Below are positions 49,304 through 61,717 of a stretch of 64,000 bases of DNA, one piece after another. This DNA is from Torreya grandis (taxonomy: Eukaryota > Streptophyta > Pinopsida > Cupressales > Taxaceae): assembly GCA_037957365.1 (NCBI GenBank), contig JARHVA010002427.1:930001-994000 (forward strand), read 5' to 3'. The position numbers and the translations under genes were made by a program. Each line of letters starts with the position of its first letter. Position 1 is the stretch's first letter. The notes beneath the pieces were generated by a model that searched no databases, was not told where the DNA came from, and worked only from the letters and a program-made list of their open reading frames with translations.

Positions 49304-52013
49304 TAGATATCTTATGTTTGCATTGATGTCAAAGAGAGCATGTGGTACTAGTACATAAATGATAAATAAGTTGTGTTTGATAGCTTGGAGAGATATGACA
49401 CATGTGCAGGTCTATAAGGACAAAGAAGAAGTTATGAGGCATCCATATATATCTTGATGAAGTTTTGGTGTATCATTTTATCATTCAAAAATATAAACAT
49501 GCATATTCTATTTTAAGATAAGCCAAACCATCATTGCATGTCATGCAGATATAAATGAACCAACAAGTTTGTACATCTAGTGTAGGTACTCAAAAAGTCA
49601 ACAATGGTCAAAGGTTTTCATGGGGATGTATTTAGTGCCAAGAAGGTACCCTAAATATTTAGACACTTGAAGTGTTTTATATCTCAAGTTATAAACCTTA
49701 AAATTTTATATTGTAGACTTTGATGTGCCATAGATCATCAAGTTTAACTACATTGAAGTCTAGGGTTAAATAGTTAAGATAAATCTAACAGTGAGTGTTT
49801 AATTGGGTAATGAAGACCTATGGTAAGCACAAAACCTATTAAATAGAGATTAACAGTGAGTGTGTGATCATGAAAATTATTATCCAATAGAACATATTGA
49901 TTCAATAATTCAACATGATGCTTATAATGCACATAGGGCTGCTAAGTGGTGGAAGTTCATTAGAGATTGACTGTAGGGTACATAGAGGGCATATGGGCCT
50001 ACCAAGTGGCTTAATATCAGAAGTGAAGATCTAAGTTCAATAGTGAGTGATTCAAGGTAAATAATAATATAATCCTAAGGAGATTAATTAAGTGTGTTTG
50101 AGAAAGTTTTACAAGGACATGAGATGAAGAGATGTGTCTGCAATATTTACATTTATTAGTGACCGTTGGTATTTGAAATTAATAAAGGAAAAACTAGTGA
50201 TGCAGTATTTTACTAATATATTTTGATCTAAGATGAATTTATTTATGGTGTAAAAATAAAAGTTGAAGAGGACCTCAAGGTTCATACATATAAGTGAGTT
50301 ATAAGGTTTGAATGTTCATATAATTGTATATATTGAGCTCTAAAGTTGACTATGTGTTTGACCATGTTATGTAAGTGACTAGAGAAAGATATTTGAGTTG
50401 TTCTTGATAGTATTTTTATGTTTAAATATGAAAGATATATTAAAGAGTGTTATAAAATACATGAGGACCCTATGTGTGAATTTTTAATATTTGAACAATA
50501 TATCTTCAGTGTAAACAATTGCTTAGAATTTGACTATGTTTATTGAATACACTAGCAGTTTGAGTGATCACTTTACAGAAGTGAGTTGAAGGTGTTATGA
50601 GAAGAATTGAAGAAGAAAATGAGTATGGATATTTTATAAAAGTCCCTAATTATTATGAGAAAGTATTGGATGTCAAGATATGCCCTTAATTATATATGGA
50701 GAGTCAAAATAGCATAATGGTATTTTGACTGTGTGTGACCAACCTGAGTGGTCATATTAAGAGAGTTTTTTTTAGTGCTTAGAGCTTGTGTTGATGTGTA
50801 TAAATCACATGGAGGTGTTGAAAATGTCATAAAGGGTTCACCCATGTGATATAATCTTATGTTTATGTGAAATACTTGATCAAATTTTTCAAAAGTTTAA
50901 GACTATTTTCTATGTGTGAAGGCCTAAAGAGTGAGGAGATCTAATTGGTAGGTTTAAGTGTTGAGTTGGTGTTATAGGTGGCATGGAACCATATGAAATT
51001 TATCAAGTTGATATTGGAGATAAGTTTTATATGTTTGAATCATTGGTAAAATTAATTTGGTCTAAGTAGTCTCACATGTAACATGTGAGTATGAAGGCCT
51101 AATTGTTTTAGGTCTCACCAAGACCGAATGGTGGTTTGGGGCTGATGATGTATTGGCCAACCTAAGAAGTGTGTGGTTATTACATGTAAAATTTATGAGG
51201 ACCTATTTAAAAGGTATAATAAATATGGTAAGCATATTTTCTGACCAAGATGGGTTATACCAAGAGAGTGGTATAAATATAAGGCATTGTTGGCCTATTT
51301 GTTCTAGTTGAGCAAGTGTGGATTCAAGCGAAGGAAAGAAAATTTGAAAGAGAAGGTAAAAATAATTAAGGACATATAAAGAGTGAAGAGGATCAATAAT
51401 TATTGTTTGATTAAATTTATGCAAGAGGATACCCAACTTATTGGATATAATAAGTTTATAAGAGGTAATTTGAGCGAGTTAGTCCTAGAGTCATCTTGAG
51501 AGAGATTTGAGGTGAAGAGTGCAGATAAATGTGGTCATCATCAGTTTAATATCAAAAACATGTATTTAATATGATCTATTCAAGGTAGCTGAGTGGGTGC
51601 TTAGTTGTCTAGGGGGTTGGCTCCTCCTTACAATATACAACTTGTTAAAGGTCTAGTTATTGTGGGTGCTCAACTAGACAGGGGTAGTAGCTCCTTATGG
51701 GATTGGTGTCTCACTAAACTAAGGGGTGGGTGTTATTTGATCATTTGTTACTAGTATAAATTTTGGATCTTATTATTATAATAATGTAGTCTATCTTATA
51801 GAGTTTAGTTGGGTTTATCCCCCAAGATGGTTTCCCACATATATCATGTGTTTTGTGCTTGATCTTGTTTTGTCTTTCATGTTCATTATTTTGGATGATG
51901 TGTATGATTCATAATTATATGTGTTGAATAGCTAAGGGTTTAAAGGGTTTGGAATTTTATTAAATATCTAGCATCAGTAATTCACCCCCCTCTCAATGAT
52001 TGTACCTCTAACA
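49304..52013 (+). repeat. 5' LTR of second Copia-type element
   Basis: The first 1.8 kb matches 54,881-56,210 plus 61,718-62,199 (for example TCAAAGAGAGCATGTGGTAC at 49,330). The start reads TAGATATC where the 3' copy has TGATGTC, so the terminal TG is probably mutated. It ends CACCCCCCTCTCAATG...CTAACA, a typical Copia LTR end, next to the primer site. Near 51,586, 51,661 and 51,705 a short GGGTGCTxAxxTGxCTAGGGG-like unit recurs. Confidence 0.75.
51272..51278 (+). promoter_or_regulatory. TATA box in second Copia 5' LTR
   Basis: TATAAAT within GTATAAATATAAGG, 740 bp before the LTR end. The corresponding part of the 3' LTR is missing. Confidence 0.45.
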
Positions 52014-52015
52014 AT

Positions 52016-52029
52016 TAATATCAGATCAA
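52016..52029 (+). other. Primer-binding site of second Copia-type element
   Basis: TAATATCAGATCAA, two bases after the LTR end. It matches the Copia consensus TGGTATCAGAGCAA with a few substitutions. Confidence 0.7.
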
Positions 52030-52077
52030 GATATATTGTGCAAGTTTAACCACTTGAAGGTGATCCAAGGTACAAAG

Positions 52078-53640
52078 ATGGCTAAGAAATTGAGGAAATA
52101 AAATACTAAGTTGAGATTAATGGTCAAAAGTATTAAATAAAAAATTAGTCATATTGATACTAGGAAGAGTAATTCTTATTCTAAGGATGATAAACATGAG
52201 ATGAGGCTTGAGAAGCTTAAAAAATAGGTCATAAAACATAGAGAAAAAATAAGTCATCTTCAAACCAAGTTTAAGAGATTAAGTGAAATAGTCAATGAAG
52301 ACAATTTGACCATGCAAGATATTAAGGATCAATTAAGTATTATAAAGACTAATTTGAGTTTAAAAGATGAAGAATGTAGGCATCTCAAAATTTAGTTAGA
52401 AGAGACAAATAAAAGTTTAGTTTAAAGCAAGGTGAACATGATGAGTTGAAGTTAAATCTTGATTATATAAAGATTATCAAAGATCAAGCATGTAGATTGA
52501 AGGATGACATGACTAAAAAATCTAAGAGGGATAAGGAGACCATCTAAGATATCAAAATTTAGTTAAAGGCTACAAGTTCAAGTATGAGAGATAAATATGA
52601 TGAGAGTATTCAATTGAAAAACAAGATAGATTAATCAAAGGATGAGCATGATCAATTTTTTGTCAAGGCAAACAAGGTTGAGAAAGAGAAAGAGAGGATA
52701 TCTTAATATAATAAGGATACAAGTACCAAGTGTAACATGAGAAGACCTATCAAGCAACCAAATTCTATAAGTTATGTAAATTCATTTCATGGTCACTAAT
52801 TTGCATGTAAGTTTTTTGGTTATAAGGAAAGTAATTGTAGAAAGAAGAGTATCTAGTTAGCTAGAGGTATGAATAATGTAGTCTACTATAATTGTCATGA
52901 CATGGGAAATGTTGCTATATTTCCCCCAAAAATGCATGAAAAAAGACTAACCTAGGTATGGAGACTTAAGACAATCAAGCTTGAGCATAATGAACCTAAA
53001 AGATTAGATGTTATTTATTTTGGTTGTCATCAAGTTGGTCATATTACAAGGTATTGTGTAAGCAAGTTCTCAAGTCATAAGAAGGTGCATGGACATTTTA
53101 GTGAGCTCAAGAAAGGTCAATCCTTGGTATAGAATCTTAAGGAACTAGATACCAAGAAAATTAATTTAGTTGAACTGAAAGATCAAGTGGGCTACCTACT
53201 AAAGCAAAAGAGGAATTAGATATGAAGAAGGTTCAAAAATGCCAAGAGAATGTATCATTTATCTATATAGAAAAGGAGAATCAAAAGTCTATTCAATTCA
53301 AGCTCAAAGAAAAGACCAAAATTATAATTGAGGCTAGTTATGAGGTATGTATGGATCCAAAAAAACATCCTACTATTGTTAAACAAATTTGATGCAAAGA
53401 ACATCAGTTATCAATGCCCATTGATGAGGTTCTTTCTTCATTTGAAAAGGTATGTCATGAATCTTTGTTATTTTCATATGTTTTCAATCCAATATTAAAA
53501 GAAAAGGATAATATTATAGTGGATGATCATATTGCTTCTCTTCAGTATAAGAAAAATAAGAAGAACTATCAATTTAAGATGACCAAGGAGGAGAAAGAAT
53601 ATGATGAATTATGGGAAACTCCTATTTTCACATTATTTTA
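52078..53640 (+). pseudogene. gag: Copia gag with coiled coil and zinc knuckles
   Basis: Begins MAKKLRK and runs with several stops and frame breaks. The first 600 bases encode a Lys/Glu/Leu-rich heptad pattern typical of a coiled coil (HLQTKFKRLSEIVNEDNL, DIKDQLSIIKTNLSLKDEE). Three knuckle-like motifs follow: CKFFGYKESNC (about 52,806), NCHDMGNVAIF (52,893) and GCHQVGHITRYC (53,022). A final 75-codon open frame (53,414-53,641) is unassigned. Gag would bind and package RNA. The coiled coil-plus-knuckle layout is seen in plant Copia gags. No protease follows. Confidence 0.65.
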
Positions 53641-54880
53641 GGACATTGTGGGTTAGGGTGTCTCTATCTAGGCTTCAAGGAGACACTTTATAGCAAGATG
53701 AAGCATGGTGGATTCTATTTGGGCTTGGGTTGATGTTGTAGGACAAGAAAAATCTTTTGAAAATGTGCTTAGTTAAGGGGGAGCAATGAGTTTTATGAAT
53801 CTACTCTAAAGTGTTGTGATGAAATGATTTAGAAGATATATTTAGGGATAGTGATCCTAAAGTCAATGTTTTGGTCAAATGTTTGAAGGATAGTCTAGTT
53901 GGTCAAAGTGGTAAAGAATGAATCTTTGTGTGCAAGATCTATAGGTAGGAAATGAAGATCTCTAGGTGTATAATCAAGTATGGTGAGTTGTCAAAATCTT
54001 CTATTGCATAGAAAGGTATGTTGATCCTATTCTAGTATGCTTAATGTGTGTTTAGTGTTTTTGGTCTTGAAGATAAGAAATTGTCGAATTCTATTACTTA
54101 AATTGATTGATCAAATGTTAAAAGACTAAAGATAAGGTTGATATGGAATATGAGGAGAATGTGTTATCACATTTTTGATATTATATAGAAGGTTTTAAAT
54201 TTTTTTAGATGTCAAGTTAAGTATGCCGTGGAGTTCATAGTGTTTTAAAGATAAAATGTTTTCATAATAGTTTTTGACTAAAGTGTGGATAATGTTGAAG
54301 AGTTGCTAGCAAACCTAGTTCATTGAGAAGACATATTGAACATGTCATGATCTAGGTGAAACATGGAGTGAGGTGGAGCTAACTTAGTTAGCTTGAGTGG
54401 CTTGAATAAAATGTGCATGATGTGAGGGGGAGCATATGTGAAGATGCTTTAGTCATTCTATAATTATGAATATGTCTACTATAGTTGTGAATTTAAGAAT
54501 ATTGATATGATGAATTAATCAAACCAAGTAATTTGTTTTGACAAGGTATTGAATCTTCATGCATGAGCAAAGAGAGCTTGTGAGTTTTGTAGGTACATAG
54601 GTCTAAGGATTAGATAAGTCCAAGTTTATATTGGTGAATGTCAAAGGGGGAGAAATTGATTCATATAATTGAAATTATGTAAGAATCTTGAGTATCTTAA
54701 ATAGTATTTGAATGCATACATAATGTTAAAGAATGATTATTGGCATGTTGAGGAAGATACCTTTTTTCATTTATGTTTAAGGGGAGAAAGATCATAATAA
54801 AGAAGTTTAAATGAGTAAGAAGTCATTTTGAGGGTGTTTTTCTATAAATAAAAAAAGGGGAAATTTTCTAGCATGGTCAT
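53641..54880 (+). other. Non-coding 3' interior of second Copia-type element
   Basis: No coding signal. It contains several purine-rich tracts: GTCAAAGGGGGAGAAATTG at 54,639, TTAAGGGGAGAAAG at 54,777 and AAAAAAAGGGGAAATTT at 54,850-54,865. The last, about 15 bases before the LTR start, or the first is the likely ancestral polypurine tract. TTAGTTAAGGGGGAGCAATG (53,768) and GTGAGGGGGAGCATATG (54,422) are similar, so the tract may have been duplicated. Confidence 0.45.
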
Positions 54881-56210
54881 TGATGTCTTAGGTTATCATT
54901 GATGTCAAAGAGAGCATGTGGTACTTGTACATGAATGAAAAAGATGTTGTGTTTGATATCTTGGAGAGATATGGTACATGTGCAGGTCTATAGGACAAAT
55001 AAGAAGTTGTGAGACATCCATAGATGTCTTGGTGAAGTTTTGGTGTGTCATTTGATAATTTGAAAAGAGAAACATGCATCTTATAGCTTAAGAGAATCCA
55101 AACCATCATTACACATCATGAATATATGAATGAACCATCAAGTTTGTGCATTTAGTGTAAGTAATCAAAAATTTAATAGTGGTCAAAAGTTTTCATGGAG
55201 ATGTTGTCTTTAGTGCCAAGAAAGTACCATAAATATTTGGAATCTTGAGGTGTTTTATAGATAAAGTTATAAAACTTTAAAGTTACTCTTATAGACTATG
55301 ATGTGCCATAGATTGTCAAGTTTAACTACATTGAAGTCTAGGGTCAAATAGTCAAGATAGATCTAATGGTGAGCATTTACTTAGGCGATGAAGCTTTATG
55401 ATAAGCATGAAACCTATCAAATAGATATCCATGCTGAACATGTGATCATGTAGATTATGATCCACTAGATCATATTGAGTCAATAAGTCAATAGGATTCT
55501 TAGAAGGCACATAGGGCTACCAAGTGGTGGAAGTTTATTGGAGACTGACTATAGGGTATGTAGAGGGCATGTGGGGCTACCAAGTGGCTTGATCTCAGAG
55601 GTGAATATCTAATATCAATAGTGAGTGATGCAAGGTAAAGACTATAATAATCTCAAGGAGATCAAAAAAGTGTGTTTGAGAATGTTTTGAGAGGATAGAA
55701 TATGAATACATGTGTCTACAATATTTATATTTACGAGTGACTGTTTGTATTTGAAATTAAGAAAGGAAAAACTAGTGTTGTATTTTGCTAATATATTTTG
55801 ATCTAGGAAATTTTTTTTGATGGTGTAAAAACCAAAGTTTAATAGGAATTAAAGGAACATCTAGAGAATTAATTTATAATGTTTGAAGGTTTGTGAAGTT
55901 GTAAATATTGATCTCCAAAGTTGACTGTGTGTTTGATCATGTTATGTAAGTAAATAGAGAAGGATAATTGAGTTATTCTTGATAATATTTTGATGTTTCA
56001 AGATGAAATATATATTTGAGAGTGTTATATACTCAATTAGTACCATATATGTGGATTTTATAGGTTTTACCAATCCATATTCAGTGTGAACAATTGCTTA
56101 GAAGTTGACTATGTTTGTTAAATGCACTAGTAGTTTGAGTGACCACTTTATAAAAGTGAGTTGAAGGTGTTCTGAGTAGAATTGAAGAATAAAATGAGTA
56201 TAGAGATGTT
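54881..56210 (+). repeat. 3' LTR of second Copia-type element, left part
   Basis: Starts TGATGTCTTAGG and aligns with the 5' LTR from 49,304 up to about 50,635. It is broken by the LINE insertion at 56,210. Confidence 0.75.
56199..56210. repeat. LINE target-site duplication, left
   Basis: TATAGAGATGTT, identical to 61,706-61,717. The undisturbed homologous site in the 5' LTR (about 50,623-50,635) has one copy of a related sequence, TATGGATATTTT. Confidence 0.85.
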
Positions 56211-56440
56211 TTGGATTAAGGTAAAAATAGGTTTTGAAGGGGTCCCAAAACCCTGAAACAAAGGAAGAAGGATATAACAATAACGTCCACAGGTGAAAAC
56301 AAACCTAACACCTACTGCGGAGTAGTATCAAAAACAGGTTTTACAGGGACCTGAAACCACAATTCAAGATCATCAAAAGGTAGACCCCAGGTTTTACAGA
56401 GACCTAGAAACTCAAGTGTTAAACAAAGAACTATAAAATG
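56211..56440 (-). other. LINE 3' untranslated end
   Basis: Contains three related short segments: GGGGTCCCAAAACCCTGAAAC (56,240), GGTTTTACAGGGACCTGAAAC (56,335) and GGTTTTACAGAGACCTAGAAA (56,392). No poly(A) at the boundary, where the minus-strand end reads CTTAATCCAA. Confidence 0.5.
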
Positions 56441-56479
56441 GAACCAGTTATAATATCCAACTAAAAGGACCAGGACAGT

Positions 56480-57500
56480 AAGAACTAAGAGATCCTATTC
56501 TTCTAATTCCAGAATCATCTTCACCGCTTCCTTTCCAATCACAACAGTGTCCTGTATAGTTATTGCCACCGACGTGGCAACCTCTTGCATTTATTTCTTC
56601 CTTAAGCTCTATCTGGTCCTCTTACTAAGCCCCTCCAAAGATTTTATTTCCTCATTTTCTCATTTTCCAATGTTTGCAGCAGCTACACATATACTAGAAG
56701 TAACCTCCTCCATCTTCATTCTGCTTTCCTTAATGAGCCTCCTTAGATTGTTTTCATAGTCTTTAAGTTTGATAGGAATATCCCTCATCTACATTTCCAG
56801 ATTATTGATTTTGTTCTGGTCAGCTTCTTGATTATGTTCCATTATTTCCATTTTCTTCTTAAGGCCCAGTATTTATTTATACATCCACAAGTCAACTTGA
56901 AGGATAGCGTCTGCTTTGCATTTGGCCGAATTTGTAAAGGGATGCCTCCTGTCATTCTGCCATACATCACTTAAATCTTCTGTGTTCTCTTTTGGATTGT
57001 CTTCATCCTTTTCAGTATGATCCTCCCTTTCCATTCTTTTTTGTTCTTTAGTTTCAACAGGGCTTTCGTTGTGGATTAAATCATCCTTTACTTGTTCTCT
57101 AGTTTCCATTGCATGATAGGCATCTTGAACTAAATGTTCCTTCTCTATTTTCGAAGCAGGATCCTCAAATAAAACATCCATTTATTTTTTAGTTTCCCCT
57201 AGCACTTGTTGATTTTCCTCAAGATCATAGTTATTCTGATCAGTTTTATCCTCTATAGTGTCCTCTTCATTTTCATTCTTTCTTTTATCTTCTTCTTCCT
57301 CATTAGAGCTGGAATCCCCACTCTCTGTTCCTTCCTCTTCCTCCATACTCTCCTCCTTAGAACTTTCAGTGCTTTCCCACTCTGTTTCCTCATCAACATT
57401 CTATTTTTTAAAGTTGGAGGATTTGGGTTTAACTTTTTCTTTCCCCTTCACTGTTTCATTCTTCTTACTCTGTGAGTCCTTATTTTTATTCAAATAAGGA
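56480..57500 (-). pseudogene. Extra LINE 3' frame, acidic and coiled-coil part
   Basis: Continues from the domain part. A Lys-rich linker (VKGKEKVKPKSSNFKK) precedes a Glu/Ser-rich acidic segment (ESMEEEEGTESGDSSSNEEE, 57,260-57,400) and a 102-codon open acidic stretch (56,873-57,181). A Lys/Glu/Ile heptad-like segment typical of a coiled coil follows (ILGLKKKMEIMEHNQEADQN, then YENNLRRLIKESRMKMEEV) and ends in a hydrophobic run (LLVLTVLVLLVGYY, about 56,440-56,480). Stops are scattered. Function unknown; acidic plus coiled-coil composition suggests a protein-interaction role. Confidence 0.45.
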
Positions 57501-57616
57501 TTCAGGATAATGGCCTTATTTTTGGAGAAACCTTCTATTATTAGGATCAATCCCTCATGCAAGATAGGACTTGACTCCTTTTTTCTATGAGTGAACAGAC
57601 TTTGGAGTAGCGAGAA

Positions 57617-58300
57617 TCACAAATAGAAAGGGAAGGAGATTCTAACTTTGTGCCTAAAATGATTAAGAAAGACAATGAAATTTATGGACTCTTTTGCTTC
57701 TACCATCAAGTATGAAATACTCATGGATGCAACATAAGACGTCTCTCCAGATTCCTTTAATCTACTCCAGGTCAAAAAAATCCCCATTCTTTTCCAACTT
57801 CTGCTCCTTATCATCCGTCTTTGGGAATTTACTATATGCCTCGTTAGATATGCTGGTCTGCTTAGAGAATTTTATACCCTCCATTAGAAGCCCCATGACC
57901 TCTGCTATGAATTCCTTAGTGAGCTTCACCGTGATGCCATGGAGGGTTACCCTGTTGTTGATCCAATTTTTGAAAAAATCCATCGTTATATGGGGTTTTG
58001 AACCATGTAGCCGTTCCAAGTAGCTCACAACCTTTCCTCTCTAAAGGATCTTCCAAACATCTTGTTTTGCCTTCCAATCTTCACAACTTTTAGGTTCCTA
58101 CTTCCTTGGTTCACCTTTCATTTTGCAAGCCATACAGTTATCCAGTAACACCCAAATACCGATTAATGAGCTATGAAACCAACTATTATCAACTTGTAGT
58201 AAAAATCACCTATTTTCTGGCACATACAAAACCCACTTCACATTTTCATGATTTTTTATATTCAATGAAAGTAATCCTTCCTCCATAAGGCCACTCTGCC
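57617..58300 (-). pseudogene. Extra LINE 3' frame, domain part
   Basis: After RNase H a separate frame is readable from about 58,300 leftward: MACKMKGEPRK, VVSYLERLHGSKPHITMDFF, TKEFIAEVMGLLMEGIKFSK, then, after a frameshift at an A7 run (57,773-57,779), GETSYVASMSISYLMVEAKE. The pattern DITxxFxxxW...RVxxxGxxxxVTxxFIAExxGLPMxGxKxxK is one I associate with a plant transposon-associated protein domain, though I cannot name the family with certainty. It lies inside the target duplications, so it moved with the LINE. Stops and one frameshift make it a pseudogene. Confidence 0.5.
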
Positions 58301-58439
58301 ATATCATTAATTTTCTATTCCAAGATAATCTTTCCCTCCTTTAAATGAATTACGTCATAATGAATAAGCACTCTAAGATCTACATTCTTATTTAATGTAT
58401 CCTGCCAACTCACCTTATGTCCTGTTTAAACAACATGGT

Positions 58440-61400
58440 TTGCTATCTAATCAACAACCCCATTGGCTTCACGGTAAGTATGGGTTATGGTTACTTTTTC
58501 AATTTTTTAATTAAGGCTTTCATTTCCATCACCATTGCCTCTATAGACCATGAAACTAAATTTTTATTATTTAAGATATTAATGATATTCAGGGAGTCAC
58601 CTTCCAGCCATAATTTAGAGAATCCTGATTCAACAGCTAATTTAATGGTTTGAAGGGCTGCAGAAGCTTCAACAATATGATTATTCGACTTATCGATAGG
58701 GATAACAATAACATCAATTACATTTCCCATATGATCTCTCAAGACTCCTCCACATCCTGCTTTTCCTGGGTTCCCTTTAACAACTCCATCAAAGTTTCCT
58801 TTGATCCATCCACAAGGGGGGACATTCCATTTAACACCTAATCTTGGATTTTTAGTTTTCACATTAGGCCTTTTAGATCTTAAGGGATTATTAATTTGAA
58901 AGGTTGGATTAGGGTCCATTTGTGATGAAAAATTCTCCTTTATTGCTCTAATAATATGTTGACCCACCACCCATCCTGGAAATTCTTTACTTCTAAATAT
59001 TCTATTGTTTCTTTCTTTCCATATACCCCACCAAATATGGGGAAGAGTTAATTTCCAGAAAAAAAGAACATCAGGATTCTTTGAGGGACAGTACCAACTT
59101 TTAAAAGATAGTTCCACACTTTTTTGATGAACCCATACTATACCCCAGAGATTGAGGATCTCATTCGAAACTTGTTGCGTATAAGAATAGTTCACAAACA
59201 AATGATCTCTATCTTCAAAACCCTTTTTACATAGAATACACCTGTTCACCACATATGTTCCTCTTTTATGCAAGTTGTCAAGAGTTAGGATTTTGTTTTG
59301 AAGCAGAGTCCAGTAGAAGATTTTTATTTTGGGGATAAGCCCCTTGATCCAGGCATATGACCACAAAGGTTGATTACCATTTCCCTTAGAAATAAAAATG
59401 GTAGAAACTTTAAATTGTCCACTAGGATCATCATGCTAGATAATCTTATCCTCAAGATTAGGATAGAGAGAGATAGCATTGAGGGATAATTGTATATTAT
59501 TGAAATCTTGATCAAGATCAGTTACATTCACCCAGGAATTGTTCTACCAATACTGATTTACAAATATTCCATATCTTTGCTTACATCGATCAATTACCTC
59601 TTTATCTTGAAAATCATCTATCAAAGGGTTTTATTTTAACCAAGCATCCTCCCAAAATTTCACCTTAATTCCATTACCAACTTTCCAGGAGCATCCTTCT
59701 TTTAAATTTTTTTTCGTTTCCTAAACAGCCCCCCATATGGACGAGGGTCGAATAACATCAGGGTAAGAAAAGAAATCACAAAGGGATTTTGCATTGAATA
59801 AATACTTATGCTTCCATATGTTACTCCATTCTTTATTTTCATGGTAAACTCTCCATCCCAGTTTTGCTAAGAGAGTTGTATTCATACTTCTTATTTTCCT
59901 TATTCCCAACCCCCCTTCACTGAAAGGTTTGCAAATATTATCCCAAGTAATTAAAGGCATCCTCCTTTTTTCCTCAGTACCAGTCCATAGAAAGTTTCTT
60001 TGGATTTTTTCAATAGCTTCTGCAAATTTGGTAGGAATTTTGAAAAGACTTAAAGCATAAGTAGGTATGCTTTGAAAACTTGCTTTAAGAAGGGTTAACT
60101 TTCCTGCCTGACTTAAAATATTTCCTTTCCATCCTGTAAGTTTCTTACTGAATTTGTTGATAAGATCCTCCCAGAAGGCTTTAGGGACTTTCAACCCAAG
60201 AGGAAGACCCAAGTAAGATGAGGGGAAAGATCCTATAGGGCATTCAAAGATTTTAGAAATTTTATTCCATCTCTGAATAGGGGTATTGATGAAGAACACT
60301 AAACTTTTATTTCAATTAATCAACTGACCAGAGGTGGAAGAATATAAGTTTATAGCTTGCTTCAAATTTCTTGCTTCCTTGACTTCAGCTTTTCCCATGA
60401 AGATAGTATCATCAACAAATTATCTGTGGGAGAAAATTAGAGGATGAGAAGAGGGTTTTAATCCCTTAAATAAACCTTTATGGACCAAATCCCCTATATA
60501 TCTTCCCATGCAGTCAGCCATAATTACAAACATAATGGGGGATATAGGATCCCCTTGTCTCAGCCCCCGTGATGGATTAAAGAAATGGGATGAACTTTCA
60601 TTTACCAATACAACAATAGAGGAAGTAGAAATCAACTGGTAAATAATTCCAACCACCTTTTGTTCAAAGCCAAAAGCTGAAAGACTATTTGAAAGGAATA
60701 ACTAGTCAACCCTGTCATATGCTTTTGCAATATCAACTTTCATAATGAAACCCTGATTGTTAGAGCAGAACAAAGAATGAATATTCTCGTGAGTAGTAAT
60801 TATATAATTGAGAATTTGTCTACCTAGGATAAATCCATTTTGCTGATCAGCAATTATTGAAGGAATCACTTGAATAAGTCTAGAAGTAAGAACTTTGGAA
60901 ATGATCTTGTAGAAAGAGTTCCTGAGGCTAATCGATCTAAATTGATCAGGAGAATTAGCACCAATATTCTTCAAAATCAAACACAAAAAGGAGGAATTAA
61001 CTTCCTTAAGCATCTATTTAGCTCCAAAGAATTCCTTCATAGCATCACTTACATCTTTGCCAACAAATTTCCATAGTTTTTGAAAGAAGAACATGGGAAA
61101 GCCATTAGGTCCAGGTGCTTTATCTCCTCCTAGAGAACAGACGACTTTAAAGATTTCCTCATCCTTTGGGATTGAAAATAACATTTTGTTCTGTTCCTTT
61201 GAGACCAAAGGAGGAATCACTCGTAGGATTTTAGCTTGACTTTCCAAATTAATATTGGGTTCAGCCTTCATAAGGGATGAGAAAAAGGATAGCATTTCCT
61301 CCTTGATATCCTTATCCTCTAAAATCTTCAAATCTCCCTTTTTTAGGTATGGAATATGAGTTTTAGCTCTATGCTTCAGAGTGGATAGATGGAAAATTTT

Positions 61401-61705
61401 TGCATTTTTGTCTCCTTCTCTCAACCATAACAACCTGGATCTTTGTCTCCAATAGATTTCTTCTTTAGTGATAATATCTTGATATTGAGCCAACTGTTCA
61501 TTTTCTTCAGTAAGGAGGTTAGAAGTGTATCCATCTTTCTGAATTTTTTCCTGAGTTCTATGAATATCCTCCTTAATAGCAGTCTTTTTCTCAAAGATAT
61601 TTCTAAAACAATACTTATTCCACTTTTTGACTTCCCTTTTAACATTTTTGATCTTGGAAACAACTCTAAAAAGGGCTGTACCTTTAATATCAATATTCCA
61701 CTGAT
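58440..61705 (-). pseudogene. LINE ORF2: reverse transcriptase, zf-RVT and RNase H
   Basis: One reading frame can be followed from 61,705 to 58,491 broken only by in-frame stops (about eight), then a shift. RT motifs in order: LREGDKNAKIFH, DKAPGPNGFP, FRSISLRNSFYKIISK, QQNGFILGRQI, KVDIAKAYDRVD (then TGG turned TAG), GLRQGDPISPIMF, FVDDTIF (preceded by a TAA stop) and SYLGLPLG. A zf-RVT region follows (KIKIFYWTLLQNKI, CILCKKGFEDRDHLF, with the final Cys replaced), then RNase H with GNFDG, HIVEASAAL, LWLEGDS and, after the shift, HTYREANGVVD. RT catalytic Asp residues and the RNase H acidic residues survive. RNase H fused to L1 RT is known in plants. It would act in target-primed reverse transcription. 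Confidence 0.9.
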
Positions 61706-61717
61706 TATAGAGATGTT
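61706..61717. repeat. LINE target-site duplication, right
   Basis: TATAGAGATGTT, identical to 56,199-56,210. Confidence 0.85.

Larger units (their letters stand above)
56211..61705 (-). mobile_element. 5' truncated L1-type LINE with an extra 3' reading frame
   Basis: Bounded by a 12-bp target duplication inside an LTR whose intact counterpart exists at 49.3-52 kb. Minus-strand order: linker before RT, RT, zf-RVT, RNase H, then an additional frame with a conserved-looking domain, acidic region and coiled coil. The endonuclease and ORF1 are missing at the right end, typical of incomplete target-primed reverse transcription. The left (3') end has no poly(A) tract. It ends in a region with repeats around GTTTTACAG(G/A)GACCT. 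No functional product is expected. Confidence 0.85.

Noticed and set aside
57206..57497. Hydrophobic, Ser/Phe-rich plus-strand frames that look like membrane proteins
   Set aside because: They are the antisense of the Glu/Lys-rich LINE 3' frame; GAA/GAG codons read backwards give Phe/Leu/Ser.
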